In this document: one piece after another, positions 49,142 through 59,325 of the stretch
Layout: every line of letters starts with the position of its first letter
Numbering within the stretch: position 1 is the first letter of the stretch
Assembly: GCA_017548365.1 (NCBI GenBank)
Contig: JAFZAC010000016.1
Coordinates: 248,001 to 312,000, forward strand
Direction of reading: 5' to 3'
Source: Muribaculaceae bacterium
GTDB lineage: Bacteria; Bacteroidota; Bacteroidia; Bacteroidales; Muribaculaceae
Length of the DNA: 64,000 bases
Made by a program: the position numbers and the translations under genes
Notes under the pieces: generated by a model
The model's input: the letters and a program-made list of their open reading frames with translations, nothing else
Told to the model about the DNA's origin: nothing
Database searches by the model: none

Positions 49142-50965
49142 ATGAAAAAAATTACTCTTTTAGTTTTAAGTCTGACTCTGATGAGCCTTTGCACTAACGC
49201 ACAAGATCTTGCTGCCGCTTTTAGTGCACAAGAAGCCATGACACCCTATTACGAGCAAGGATGGGACAGCCAAGACGAGTTCAACACCTGGACCTACGCT
49301 TCCACAAGTTCCTCAACCTGGAAACTTGGCAATCGCGATTATCCTTTCTCTAACATCGACAGCAACAGCCAGTCGTCAATGATTCTGAACTATGCTGGAA
49401 ATCAGAACGAGACCGCGACATCGCCGGCAATTGAGATTCTCGAGAACAGCCAACTTGAGTTCTACTGCTATGCCAGTGGCATCTACATGGTGTATGGTGC
49501 TTGGAAGCTTTTTGCAATAGTCGATGGATCTTCTACATTGCTCATCGACCAGTTCCAGTGGGCACAGGACCAAGGTTATGACGGCCCCAGTTGGGAGAAG
49601 TTCACTGTTGACTTGACCGAATTTGCTGGCAAAAGCGTGAAGTTCTCGTTTGTCTATCAAGGCGACTATGGCGAGGATGAGGCTATCGACGGATTTAAAA
49701 TTAAACAAGCCAACACCAGCGAAGATGCCACTGTCATCATCAAGGAAGGCGAGAGCGTTCACTTATTCGATGTCAGCACAGGCAACGTGACAAGTTGGGA
49801 TTGGACCTTCGAAGGCGGCACACCAGCCACCAGCACCGAGCAGAACCCTGTAGTGACCTACAACAAGGCTGGTAGTTATGCTGTGACCTTGACTGTGGGA
49901 GACGGCAACACTACAGCCATCGCTACTCGTGAGGCCTTCGTCATCGTTGAAGGCGAAGCACCAATTGCAAAGATAGATCTTCCCGATGGTGCTTATCTTT
50001 CGCCCTGGGTGATGATGTTTGTTCCAACCAATGTTCCACTGACCTTCAAAGATGCTTCTACAGGCAATCCCTTGCAGTGGGCATGGACATTTGATGGTGC
50101 CGAGCCTTCTACCAGCACCGATCAGAACCCCACAGTGACCTATGCCGAAGAAGGAAGCTATGGCATTAGGCTTGAGGTTGCTAACGAACTGGGCAGCAAT
50201 GTTTTCGAGACTGTCAACACCGCCATTCAAGCCGGCGGTGAGCAAGAAATCTGGAACATTGCTCCCGAAGAGAATGGTGACTTGGCAATGATTGAGATGG
50301 GATGGTATGGCAATTATGCCGGCACCAACTGGCTGAACATAGGTGAATTTGCCGAACATTTCGACGCTCCTCTTGCCGACGCTACTATCAGCAAGGTAAA
50401 CATCTATTTTGGCAAGACTACTGCCACATCGACCGATGCCGATATCACCGTGAGCATCGCTGCTGCTGGAGCCGACGGCATGCCTGGCGAGATTTTGGGC
50501 AGCACTAGTGTAAAAGCAGGTGACCTGGCCTATGACCCAAGCATTATAAATGCAACCGAGTTTGAATTTGACAATCCCATTGAGATAAAGGCTGGCACAG
50601 AGTTCTTTGTAGTGGTAGGACCATTCCCCAACAATAATGGTGATGACATTGCAATTCTATTGGTTCGCCGTGCCGTAGGCGAAAAATGTACTGCCTATCA
50701 TTTCGTATATGATGATAGCAAGGGGGACCTTGAGACTGGCACATGGTACGAGAACACCGACGACCCAGTATCGATGGCAATCGCTCCAATGCTGAAATAT
50801 TCATCGGTGACAGCGATAAACACTGTGTCAACAAGCAAGCAGGCTGTTTCGCACACCTATTACAATGTTGCTGGCGTCGCAAGTGACAAGCCTTTCCAGG
50901 GTATCAACATCGTAGTAACACGCTATAATGACGGTTCACAAACCGCAACCAAGATAATTCGCTAA
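49142..50965 (+). CDS. secreted PKD-domain protein with Por/T9SS-like C-terminal tail
   Basis: 607 residues from ATG 49142 (an in-frame ATG at 49136 is two codons longer; a TTG at 49103 overlaps the -7 box). Signal peptide MKKITLLVLSLTLMSLCTNA. Residues about 30-180 form a jelly-roll (choice-of-anchor-like) domain. Two PKD domains follow, each with the W.WTFxGG/GA.P.TSTxQNP.VTY pattern (about 205-275 and 290-375). A further beta domain ends with VGPFPNNNGDD. The tail YYNVAGVASDKPFQGINIV and VTRYNDGS...TKIIR matches the tail of the protein at 27928. Surface or secreted glycan-binding is likely. Confidence 0.8.
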   Translation: MKKITLLVLSLTLMSLCTNAQDLAAAFSAQEAMTPYYEQGWDSQDEFNTWTYASTSSSTWKLGNRDYPFSNIDSNSQSSMILNYAGNQNETATSPAIEILENSQLEFYCYASGIYMVYGAWKLFAIVDGSSTLLIDQFQWAQDQGYDGPSWEKFTVDLTEFAGKSVKFSFVYQGDYGEDEAIDGFKIKQANTSEDATVIIKEGESVHLFDVSTGNVTSWDWTFEGGTPATSTEQNPVVTYNKAGSYAVTLTVGDGNTTAIATREAFVIVEGEAPIAKIDLPDGAYLSPWVMMFVPTNVPLTFKDASTGNPLQWAWTFDGAEPSTSTDQNPTVTYAEEGSYGIRLEVANELGSNVFETVNTAIQAGGEQEIWNIAPEENGDLAMIEMGWYGNYAGTNWLNIGEFAEHFDAPLADATISKVNIYFGKTTATSTDADITVSIAAAGADGMPGEILGSTSVKAGDLAYDPSIINATEFEFDNPIEIKAGTEFFVVVGPFPNNNGDDIAILLVRRAVGEKCTAYHFVYDDSKGDLETGTWYENTDDPVSMAIAPMLKYSSVTAINTVSTSKQAVSHTYYNVAGVASDKPFQGINIVVTRYNDGSQTATKIIR

Positions 50966-50983
50966 GTTACAAAAATAGCAATA

Positions 50984-51021
50984 AAAAAGTGGGTGCGTCA
51001 AAATTGACGCACCCACTTTTT
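50984..51021. terminator. bidirectional terminator between the PKD gene and preA
   Basis: A perfect 18-bp stem, AAAAAGTGGGTGCGTCAA with its complement, flanked by A and T runs. Confidence 0.88.
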
Positions 51022-51035
51022 CTATTTATCAAAAC

Positions 51036-52502
51036 TTATTTGACTTTCTTCTTGGGAATACGCTTTGCCGAGCTGATGGCGCCCGTTGGGCACACAATAC
51101 GGCACAAATGACACCCCACACATTTGCCACCCAAAATGTGTGGCTTGCGATCATCATCAAAGCTGATTGCCTGATGCCCAGCATCCATACAGGAAATATG
51201 GCAACGGCCACAGCCAATACACTTCTCGCGGTCAACAACAGGATACACAATGGTGTCACGGTCAAGTTCGGATGCTCGCACAAACATTGGCAACTGCTCT
51301 CCAACCAGATCTGTAAGATTGTTGATGCCACGGCTCGACATGTAATACTGAAGGCCAAGCTTCAAATCATCAATAATGCGGTAACCATACTGCATCACTG
51401 CGGTGCAGATTTGAACATTGGTGCAGCCCAGTTGGATAAACTCCAATGCGTCTCGCCATGTCTCAATTCCACCAATTCCGCTCAGCTCAATTTTCTTCAT
51501 TATAGGATTTTTGGCCATCTCAAGGATAAACCTCTGAGCAATGGGCTTCACTGCGCGTCCCGAGAGACCAGACACCGTTTTCTTGCCCGATACCGCAGAT
51601 TGATCGTCCATCGTCACACTCTTAATTGTGTTGATGGCACTGATAGCATCGGCTCCAGCAAAATAAGCGCCCATAGCGGGATTGCTCATGTGGGTGATAT
51701 TTGGAGTCATCTTGGGTATCACCGGAATCGACACCGATCGTTTAACATAGGCTGTGTAGAATGTCACCAACTCTGGATCCTGACCCACATCACTTCCCAT
51801 TCCTGCTATACGCATCTGCGGACATGAGAAATTAAGCTCAACAGCATCCACTCCTGCCTTCTCGGCCATCTTAGCAAGTTCTATCCATTCCTCTTCAGTC
51901 GCTCCCATGATTGAAGCTACAACAATCTTGCTAGGATAATTTTTCTTCAGTCGGTTCAGAATCTCAAAATCCACCTCGGCAGGATTCTCACTGAGCTGTT
52001 CCATGTTGCGGAACGAACTGAAGTCACCCTTTTTGCCCTCGCGGTGCACTGCATCAAAACGCGGTGAAACCTCGTTAATATCTTCAAGGCAGATTGTCTT
52101 GTAGAAAACGCCAGCCCATCCAGCCTCAAACGCGCGAGCAACCATCTCGTAGCCGGTGCAGATAGACGAAGATGCTAGGAAGAACGGATTCTCGCAATGC
52201 AAGCCGCAGAAGTCAATCTCAAGGCTTGGCAAGTCTTTTTCTAGTTTTATATCTTCCAGTTGACTAACAATCTGTGCTATTCTCACAGGATGACCATAGT
52301 GCAAACAAGCCTGTTCGGCGCGTTCTAAGTCTTCCTTGCTGCAATTGTCAAGCCACTGCCGCGCTATATTAGCATTATCAAAACGTACAGCCCTCATGGC
52401 CCTTGCCACATCGCCCTTTCCACAGGCCTTAGAGCAAGGAGCATCATGGCACAACAGGCATCGTGCAACTTCTTCCTGAATATTAATTTTCTTTTGTATC
52501 AT
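51036..52502 (-). CDS. preA: PreA-type dihydropyrimidine dehydrogenase subunit with N-terminal Cys-rich extension
   Basis: 488 residues. From about residue 95 it follows E. coli PreA (411 residues): the FMN TIM barrel (NPFFLASSSICTGYEM), the catalytic loop Cys in LNFSCPQM, and two C-terminal [4Fe-4S] motifs (CIGCGRCHISC and CVGCHLCRIVC). Residues 1-90 carry the set CLLCHDAPCSKACGKGD, which matches the N-terminal cluster region of PreT/GltD rather than PreA, but no flavin reductase follows. No preT gene is in the window. The reduction partner is therefore unclear. Pyrimidine reduction is the family reaction; other substrates are possible. Confidence 0.85.
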   Translation of the reverse strand: MIQKKINIQEEVARCLLCHDAPCSKACGKGDVARAMRAVRFDNANIARQWLDNCSKEDLERAEQACLHYGHPVRIAQIVSQLEDIKLEKDLPSLEIDFCGLHCENPFFLASSSICTGYEMVARAFEAGWAGVFYKTICLEDINEVSPRFDAVHREGKKGDFSSFRNMEQLSENPAEVDFEILNRLKKNYPSKIVVASIMGATEEEWIELAKMAEKAGVDAVELNFSCPQMRIAGMGSDVGQDPELVTFYTAYVKRSVSIPVIPKMTPNITHMSNPAMGAYFAGADAISAINTIKSVTMDDQSAVSGKKTVSGLSGRAVKPIAQRFILEMAKNPIMKKIELSGIGGIETWRDALEFIQLGCTNVQICTAVMQYGYRIIDDLKLGLQYYMSSRGINNLTDLVGEQLPMFVRASELDRDTIVYPVVDREKCIGCGRCHISCMDAGHQAISFDDDRKPHILGGKCVGCHLCRIVCPTGAISSAKRIPKKKVK

Positions 52503-52561
52503 AGTATTATAGTTTTATAAAATTATTTCTTCTTTTATGTTCAATATCGTCAACTTCGCCA

Positions 52562-52569
52562 CAAAAATA
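52562..52569 (-). promoter_or_regulatory. -7 box of preA
   Basis: TATTTTTG on the minus strand, 60 bases before the ATG; the -33 region is not clear. Confidence 0.45.
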
Positions 52570-52703
52570 ACAAAAAAACATTGATATTTTCTCATTCCAT
52601 ACAAAAAAATATAATTACTAACCTAAAGTTCGACAATTTAAGTCAAAAAACGCCAAACGAAAAACTTTCCTACCATGAATAATGATTGTAACAAAAAATG
52701 TTG

Positions 52704-52711
52704 TAATTTTG
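52704..52711 (+). promoter_or_regulatory. -7 box of the LTA-synthase-like gene
   Basis: TAATTTTG, 40 bases before the ATG at 52752; TTG (52686-52688) sits at a short 15-base spacing. Confidence 0.5.
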
Positions 52712-52751
52712 TACTCTTGTCAATAGCAACAATTCATCAAAAAAACAGAAG

Positions 52752-54722
52752 ATGAAAATATCGTTTAAAAAGTTGAAAAAAGAACCAGGTTTTGTGATGA
52801 CAGTGAATTTTGCCATCCTGCTTGTGGTATACATGATTACCCGATGGTTCTTTTATTATATGAATGCTCAGCACTTCCAAGGAGTGACATATGCCGATGT
52901 TGCAACTTTGTCATGGGGAGGTTTGAGGTTTGATATAAGTGCATTGTGCTACTTGAACTTTCTTTGTGTGATACTGCAATTCCTTCCTATAAAGATTCGA
53001 AACACCGTCAAGTATCAGCACATAGTTAAAATTATATTTTTGATTATCAACATATTGGGAATCGCCATTAACGCTGCCGACATTGTTTATTATGAGTTTG
53101 GTGGCCGTCGCACTACCTGGACCATCTTCTCCGAATTTGGCGGCGAGAGCAACCTGGGCAAGATTTTCTTGAACAGCATCACCGGCTACTGGCAAGTATG
53201 GCTCTTTGGCATTGCGATGATTCTTGCCATTATCTTTCTATACTACAATCCCATCAAGAAAGACCGCAAAAGTCACGATTATCCTCCAGCAAAGGTCTAC
53301 TATCCCGTTCACTCGGTGGTTTTCCTGCTTGCTTTCATGCTCACTTTTGCCGGACTGCGAGGTGGCTTGGCTTGGAAGATGCACCCCCTCAGACAAGACT
53401 CTGCCGAGATTTACTGCAAAAGACCACTGGAGGCAGCAATTGTGCTCAACACTCCCTTCACAATGCTCACCACTATCCACAAGAAAGGATACAAAGACCC
53501 ACATTTCTTCAACAAGGAAGAACTCGATGGCATATTCTGCCCTATAAAAAACAAAACGCCACGTGGTGGAGAAATGAAAAAGTACAACGTGGTGGTTTTC
53601 ATGATGGAGAGCTTCTCGATGGAATATACCGGCTTTTTCAACAAAGACAAGGATGGCGGCAAATATCAAGGATATACACCATTTCTTGACTCACTGTTGA
53701 GCAAAAGCTATTGTTTTGAACACGGCTTTGCCAACGGCAGCCGTTCGGTTGACTGCATGCCAGCTAGCTTCGCCGGAATTCCTCGTTACATCGACCCCTA
53801 CTGTTACTACATCTACTCCAACAACACTCTCCAGGCCTTACCACAGATGCTCAAAGATGAGGGTTACAACACAGCATTTTTCCATGGTGCGCCAAACACC
53901 ACTCTCGGATTCAAGGCTTTTTCCAACTCCATTGGGTTTGAACGTTATTATGGCATGGATGAATATGGAAATAAAGACTTCGACGGCACATGGGCAATTT
54001 TTGACGAGCCATATCTGGATTATTTTGCCAAACACACCAAGGAATACGCCCAGAAAGACAAACCATTCTTTCTGACGGTTTTCACAGCATCCAGCCATGA
54101 GCCATTCACCATACCCGATAAATACAAAAACACTTTCACCCGTGGTGACATTCCCATGCATCGCTCCATCAGCTATGCCGACCACTCAATAAAGCAGTAT
54201 TTCGAGAAAATCAAGAACGAGCCGTGGTTCAATAACACAATTTTTGTCTTCACTGCCGACCACTGTGGCGTAGCTCACCGTGATGACTACAACAACGACA
54301 TGGGACGATTCCTCATTCCCATTTTCTTCTATACTCCTGGAGGACAGCTGCCTGTGAAATGCGACTCCACACGTCTGGTGCAACAAACCGACATAATGCC
54401 CACAGTCCTGGGCCTGCTGAACTATCAGAAACCATATTTCTCGTTCGGAAAAGACGTGCTTGACACCAGTCAAGACTACGTCAACTATGTGTTCAACGAC
54501 CGCGACGGGACATCGATGTATTACCTTGATGACCTAATGATTGAATACCGCAACCACAAGCTTATTGGCATTTATGAGTTCAAGAAAGATTTCTCGCTCA
54601 AGAACAACCTCTTGAGCAAGAAAGGACAATTCCAGCAGCTGCCTTTCATGCAACGGCAAATGGAAGCTATACTTCAGCAATATATCACCCGCATGAGGGA
54701 GAACAACCTCACTGCAAAATAA
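52752..54722 (+). CDS. LTA-synthase-family phosphotransferase (sulfatase fold)
   Basis: 656 residues. Five N-terminal membrane helices (to about residue 210) and a periplasmic sulfatase-fold domain. Metal and active-site motifs: VVVFMMESFSMEYTGFF, the presumed nucleophile Ser in ANGSRSVDCMPASFAGIP, FHGAPNTTLGF, and VFTADHCGVAHRDDYNNDM. In Gram-positives the family polymerises glycerol phosphate; in Bacteroidetes, members are thought to add phosphoglycerol or phosphoethanolamine to envelope glycans. A Gram-negative without teichoic acids makes the former role unlikely. Terminated by the hairpin at 54738-54778. Confidence 0.87.
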   Translation: MKISFKKLKKEPGFVMTVNFAILLVVYMITRWFFYYMNAQHFQGVTYADVATLSWGGLRFDISALCYLNFLCVILQFLPIKIRNTVKYQHIVKIIFLIINILGIAINAADIVYYEFGGRRTTWTIFSEFGGESNLGKIFLNSITGYWQVWLFGIAMILAIIFLYYNPIKKDRKSHDYPPAKVYYPVHSVVFLLAFMLTFAGLRGGLAWKMHPLRQDSAEIYCKRPLEAAIVLNTPFTMLTTIHKKGYKDPHFFNKEELDGIFCPIKNKTPRGGEMKKYNVVVFMMESFSMEYTGFFNKDKDGGKYQGYTPFLDSLLSKSYCFEHGFANGSRSVDCMPASFAGIPRYIDPYCYYIYSNNTLQALPQMLKDEGYNTAFFHGAPNTTLGFKAFSNSIGFERYYGMDEYGNKDFDGTWAIFDEPYLDYFAKHTKEYAQKDKPFFLTVFTASSHEPFTIPDKYKNTFTRGDIPMHRSISYADHSIKQYFEKIKNEPWFNNTIFVFTADHCGVAHRDDYNNDMGRFLIPIFFYTPGGQLPVKCDSTRLVQQTDIMPTVLGLLNYQKPYFSFGKDVLDTSQDYVNYVFNDRDGTSMYYLDDLMIEYRNHKLIGIYEFKKDFSLKNNLLSKKGQFQQLPFMQRQMEAILQQYITRMRENNLTAK

Positions 54723-54737
54723 AAGGTAAGGCACTAA

Positions 54738-54778
54738 AAAAAACAGATGCATCACTTTTCGTGATGCATCTGTTTTTT
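54738..54778. terminator. bidirectional terminator
   Basis: AAAAAACAGATGCATCAC, loop TTTTC, GTGATGCATCTGTTTTTT: an 18-bp stem between the LTA-synthase-like gene and glgP. Confidence 0.9.
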
Positions 54779-54792
54779 ATATGCACATTGGC

Positions 54793-57348
54793 TTAGAACC
54801 ACTTCACATAGGAGAAATCCTGACGATGTGGAAGGTTGTTGTTCCATGGATAAGCACGGAACGAGAGTTTGAAGATGCCAGTGTCCTTAATACGGTCATT
54901 GAGCTTAAAGGTGAGAATGTCACCATCCTCTTCAACAACCTTCATTGGCAATGTGCTATGGAACTTGGTCTCGCCGTCAACATCGTGGTATACCACGAGT
55001 TCAAGGCCTACGCTGCGTCCCAAACCAGCAGTGTTGAGCTTCACTGTAGCCTCAACACGTCCGTTGTTGATAGAAATATCGTAGAACGAATCGCTGAGCT
55101 GCATATCCTCTACTGCTACATTGTCCCAGTTCTCAGCTACGTGCTCCTTCCAAGCCACGATTTCACGCACGAGAGCATAGTCGTTGGCACGCAGTTTCTT
55201 GCTGCGCGCTGCCTCTTTGATGTAGAAGCGGTCGACATAGTCCTTCATCATGCGCGACATAGTGTAGTTAGGCGCGATTTTCGAGATGGAATTCTTGATA
55301 TACTGAATCCACTCAGGAGAATAGCCCTTGGAGTTCTTAGCAAAGTAGAGAGGAATAATCTCGTTCTCGAGCATCGAGTAGATAGTTGCGGCATCAAGCT
55401 TATCCTGCATCGACTGGTCGGTGTAGGTTCGATGTGAAGTCAATGCCCATCCAGCACCCTCACGATAACCCTCATACCACCATCCGTCAAGTACTGAGAA
55501 GTTGAGCAAGCCATTCATCTCGGCTTTCTCTCCACTGGTACCCGAAGCCTCAAGAGGACGGGTTGGAGTATTGAGCCAAATATCAACTCCTGTGATAAGA
55601 CGCTTCGATACTGTCATGTCGTAGTTCTCAAGGAAGATAATCTTGCCCAAGAACTCTGGCATCTTAGAAATCTCGACAATACGCTTGATAAGATCCTTAC
55701 CAGCGCCATCGGCAGGGTGAGCCTTACCGGCAAAGATGAACTGCACTGGGAATTTCTCGTTGTTAACGATGCGAGAAAGACGGTCAAGGTTAGTGAAAAG
55801 CAGATGTGCACGCTTGTAGGTGGCAAAACGACGAGCGAAGCCAATGAGAAGTGCATCGGGATTGATTTTGTCAACAATCGACATGATGCGGGTGGGATCA
55901 CCCTGATTCTTGAGCCAAGTGGCACGGAAATCACGCTTCACAAAGTTGATGAACTTGTTCTTCAGACGCATGCGCAAGTCCCAAATCTCCTCATCGGGAA
56001 CATTCTGGATAGGAGCCCAGGTGTTCAGGTCTTCCTGCTTGTCGAGATAGTCGTCGCCAAACACCTTGGCATAATACTCTTTCCATTCCGAAGCTGCCCA
56101 AGTTGGCATATGAACACCGTTAGTAACGTAGCCTACATGCGACTCCTCGGGAGCATATCCCTTCCAAACGCCAGCAAACATCTTCTTCGAAACCTCGCCA
56201 TGGAGCCAGCTCACGCCGTTGCTTTCCTGGGTAGTGTTAAGAGCGAAAACGCTCATCGAGAACTTCTCTTGAGTGTCGGGGTTCTCGCGACCCATATTCA
56301 TCAAGTCGTTCCAAGTGATACCGAGCTTAGCGGGGAACTCACCCATGTAACGTCCGAAGAGACCCTCGTCGAAGTAGTCGTGACCTGCAGGAACAGGGGT
56401 GTGAACGGTATAGAGCGATGAAGCTCTAACCACCTCAAGTGCTTCGTTGAAGCTCAAGCCCTCATCCTGAACATAGTCGACAAGACGTTGCAAATTCAGC
56501 AATGCAGCATGTCCCTCGTTGCAGTGATAAATCTGAGCTTTGATGCCCAGTTTCTTGAGCATGAGAACACCACCGATACCCAGCAAATACTCCTGCTTGA
56601 TGCGGTTCTCCCAGTCACCACCATAGAGCTGGTGAGTGATTGAACGGTCAAAATCACTGTTCTTATCGATGTCGGTATCGAGCAGATACAAGTTCATGCG
56701 ACCAACGTTCACCTTCCAGATGTTGGCATATACCACACGTCCAGGATAAGGAACCTCGAGTACCATCTGCTGTCCGTCCTTGTCGATAACAGGCTCAATG
56801 GGCAAGTGATTGAAATTCTGAGGCTCATAGTTGGCAATTTGCTGGCCATCCATCGAGAGAGTCTGAGTGAAATAACCATAGCGATACAAGAAACCAACAG
56901 CAGTCATATCGATGCGGCGGTCACTGGCTTCCTTGATATAGTCACCAGCGAGGATGCCCAAGCCACCAGAATAAATCTTGAGAGCATTGCACAAACCATA
57001 TTCCATGCTGAAGTAGGCCACCGAAGGGAACTCCTTGCGCATGGGCTGATCCATATATTCCTTAAAGTGCTTATAGATTGTGTCGATCTTTGCTACAAGC
57101 TCTTTATCTTTGCTAAGTTCCTCGAGCTTTGAAGCCGACATCTTGTTGAGCATCATAACTGGGTTCTCACCCGATGCTCTCCACAGTTCGCGGTCCAGAT
57201 GATGGAACATAGACTTTGCCTCGCTGTTCCACACCCACCACAGGTTTTTTGAAAGCTCGTCAAGCTTCTTGAGGCTTGCGGGCAGTTCACTTTTCACTGT
57301 AAGATTTCTCCACACTGGAGAATTGGAATTACTGACTTTAATTTTCAT
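54793..57348 (-). CDS. glgP: alpha-glucan (glycogen) phosphorylase
   Basis: 851 residues of GT35, the 'alpha-glucan family phosphorylase' type found in Bacteroidetes. It releases glucose-1-P from glycogen with PLP. Seen: the N-terminal DUF3417-like start ([17 protein letters not shown]), [20 protein letters not shown], the glucose-site region [19 protein letters not shown], and the PLP-Lys motif [14 protein letters not shown]. It lies 39 bases after the glycogen synthase gene, so synthesis and breakdown enzymes share a transcript. Confidence 0.94.
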   Translation of the reverse strand: MKIKVSNSNSPVWRNLTVKSELPASLKKLDELSKNLWWVWNSEAKSMFHHLDRELWRASGENPVMMLNKMSASKLEELSKDKELVAKIDTIYKHFKEYMDQPMRKEFPSVAYFSMEYGLCNALKIYSGGLGILAGDYIKEASDRRIDMTAVGFLYRYGYFTQTLSMDGQQIANYEPQNFNHLPIEPVIDKDGQQMVLEVPYPGRVVYANIWKVNVGRMNLYLLDTDIDKNSDFDRSITHQLYGGDWENRIKQEYLLGIGGVLMLKKLGIKAQIYHCNEGHAALLNLQRLVDYVQDEGLSFNEALEVVRASSLYTVHTPVPAGHDYFDEGLFGRYMGEFPAKLGITWNDLMNMGRENPDTQEKFSMSVFALNTTQESNGVSWLHGEVSKKMFAGVWKGYAPEESHVGYVTNGVHMPTWAASEWKEYYAKVFGDDYLDKQEDLNTWAPIQNVPDEEIWDLRMRLKNKFINFVKRDFRATWLKNQGDPTRIMSIVDKINPDALLIGFARRFATYKRAHLLFTNLDRLSRIVNNEKFPVQFIFAGKAHPADGAGKDLIKRIVEISKMPEFLGKIIFLENYDMTVSKRLITGVDIWLNTPTRPLEASGTSGEKAEMNGLLNFSVLDGWWYEGYREGAGWALTSHRTYTDQSMQDKLDAATIYSMLENEIIPLYFAKNSKGYSPEWIQYIKNSISKIAPNYTMSRMMKDYVDRFYIKEAARSKKLRANDYALVREIVAWKEHVAENWDNVAVEDMQLSDSFYDISINNGRVEATVKLNTAGLGRSVGLELVVYHDVDGETKFHSTLPMKVVEEDGDILTFKLNDRIKDTGIFKLSFRAYPWNNNLPHRQDFSYVKWF

Positions 57349-57387
57349 ATATAAAATATTGATATTATTTCGTTGTTTGGATTATTT

Positions 57388-59016
57388 CTACTTTGCTGTT
57401 CGCTCATCGACCTTGGCAAGAGCTGTTTTATAGGCAGCCATGTAGTTTGCCATGAAGTTCTCCCATGTAGCCTGCTTTGAGGTCAGCTTTGCCGCACGGC
57501 GCAACTTATCGTGCTCACGAGTGTTCATCGCATTCACGTTCAGCACGCTTTCAACAATCTGAGCAAGTGCCTCGTCATAGTTTGAATCGGTGCGGTGAAT
57601 CACCTTCACGCCAGTCTTGAGATTATTGTCCCCAAGCTCTTTCTCCACCCATTGTCCGAATCCGGCAAGATTTGTGGTAATGGTTGGGACACCCATTGCA
57701 ACGCTCTCAAGAGGAGTGTATCCCCAAGGCTCATAGTAAGATGGGAATATCGACAAGTCAAATCCGGTGAGAAGATCATAATAAGTCAAGTTGAAGATGC
57801 CATCATCACCGTTAAGATAAGAAGGCACATAAATCACATTGACATCCTCTCCTTCCTGATTTCGGAATCCCAGATAGTTCATCTTGCCGTAGATGGCGTC
57901 GCACTCCTCGTTATGGACTGTGTGAGTTATGATTGGATTGAAAAGTCCAACAGCAAGTCCACGGTTGAGAGCATCCTTGAGATCGTGACGCGCCTCTTGA
58001 GTCCACCCAGGCACAAGCACAAAAGCAACAATCTTGCGGCTTAATGTGTGTTCTGGCAAGTGACGAAGCACGTTCATCGTGTCGAGATACAGGTCAATAC
58101 CCTTGTTTCGCATTTCACAGCGACCACTAGTTGCAACAAGCATAGTGTCGGCCGAGAGAGTTTCTCCTGTAAGAGCGCTTGCAACATCAAGAAGTCGCTT
58201 GCGTGCCGCACGACGGACTGCTGTATATTTCGCACCCTTTGGCACATAGTTCTGTTCAAAAGCATTAGGTGTCACCATTGGTCTGCGCTCGAGCAGTTGC
58301 TCGCATTCACGTGCAGTGACTTCGCTAACCGTGGTGAACACATCTGCCTCATGTGCCGCACTTTTCTCAAGCGAGTGCTTTGACTCCATGTTCAATTCCT
58401 GCGCCATCTGGTCGCCATTGTAACCTGTCATGTAGTCATATAGCGGCTTGCCATTACCGCAGATGCTTCGACCAATGCTTGTTGCATGAGTGGTGAACAC
58501 TGTGGCAACTTTTGGCAATCGCGACTTCACATAAAGGAGTCCCATACCTGTAGTCCACTCATCAAAGTGTGCAACCACGCGCTTGGCTTTTTTGAACGCC
58601 ACAAGGCTCTCAATTACCAGAGCAGCCCCATAAGAGAAAACGCAAGACTCGTCATAGTCTCCATAAGCATGTAACGAATCTACGCCAAATTCACGCCACA
58701 TCTGAGCAAAAAGCTGGTTCTTGTAAACATAAAGGCAATTGTAGTTCACCAGCACAGCAAGTGGCTTGCCTGGCACATTCCATCGCCCGGTCTTTACTGT
58801 CATTCCAGGAGGGAATTTAGCTTGCTCGCGCCAACTGTCGAGTACTGTTTTGGTGCGCACAAAAAACGGGTTGTCATCGCTCAGATCTGGACCAATGAAA
58901 ACCACTTTGTCTTTATATTCACTCTGTAAAGTCTTGGCCTTAGTTGACAACACGGCATAAATACCGCCAACTTTGTTGCAAACTTCCCAGCTTGTCTCAA
59001 AAAACAGGTCTAACAT
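57388..59016 (-). CDS. glycogen synthase, GT3 (eukaryote-type) family
   Basis: 542 residues. It uses UDP-glucose (family rule) to extend glycogen. GT3 signatures are FETSWEVCNKVGGIYAV at the start, HFDEWTTGMGLLYVKSRLP, TTHATSIGRSICG and the catalytic SYYEPWGYTPLESVAMGVP. This is the fungal/animal family, not bacterial GlgA (GT5). It is followed by glgP; no branching or debranching enzyme is in the window. A -7 box lies 43 bases upstream. Confidence 0.92.
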   Translation of the reverse strand: MLDLFFETSWEVCNKVGGIYAVLSTKAKTLQSEYKDKVVFIGPDLSDDNPFFVRTKTVLDSWREQAKFPPGMTVKTGRWNVPGKPLAVLVNYNCLYVYKNQLFAQMWREFGVDSLHAYGDYDESCVFSYGAALVIESLVAFKKAKRVVAHFDEWTTGMGLLYVKSRLPKVATVFTTHATSIGRSICGNGKPLYDYMTGYNGDQMAQELNMESKHSLEKSAAHEADVFTTVSEVTARECEQLLERRPMVTPNAFEQNYVPKGAKYTAVRRAARKRLLDVASALTGETLSADTMLVATSGRCEMRNKGIDLYLDTMNVLRHLPEHTLSRKIVAFVLVPGWTQEARHDLKDALNRGLAVGLFNPIITHTVHNEECDAIYGKMNYLGFRNQEGEDVNVIYVPSYLNGDDGIFNLTYYDLLTGFDLSIFPSYYEPWGYTPLESVAMGVPTITTNLAGFGQWVEKELGDNNLKTGVKVIHRTDSNYDEALAQIVESVLNVNAMNTREHDKLRRAAKLTSKQATWENFMANYMAAYKTALAKVDERTAK

Positions 59017-59059
59017 CGCTTGTTTTCGACTTTAAATTGTGTATTTCTTAATTAAGGTG

Positions 59060-59067
59060 CAAAATTA
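59060..59067 (-). promoter_or_regulatory. -7 box of the glycogen operon
   Basis: TAATTTTG on the minus strand; TTG (59082-59080) is at a short 12-base spacing, so support is moderate. Confidence 0.5.
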
Positions 59068-59216
59068 CGAAAAAATATTCAATGTACCACATTATATATC
59101 AAACAAAAAAACACAGCCCCAGTGCAAACCTTTTACTACCTGTATCAGCACTTTTTAAAGGCATATAAACGACAGATAATAAAATGAAACAACAAGATGA
59201 AAAAACACGATATTTT

Positions 59217-59247
59217 TTTGCGAAAATTTGTTTTTTATTTATCTTTG
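59217..59247 (+). promoter_or_regulatory. promoter of the LysM/OMP genes
   Basis: TTTG (59217-59220), 19 bases, TATCTTTG (59240-59247), full consensus; leader about 70 bases to the ATG at 59326. Confidence 0.78.
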
Positions 59248-59325
59248 CACTTTAACACCCATAACAAGGGTTTTAGAAAAGATTTAATAAACGACATATT
59301 AACAACATTTCAAATTGATATACAG

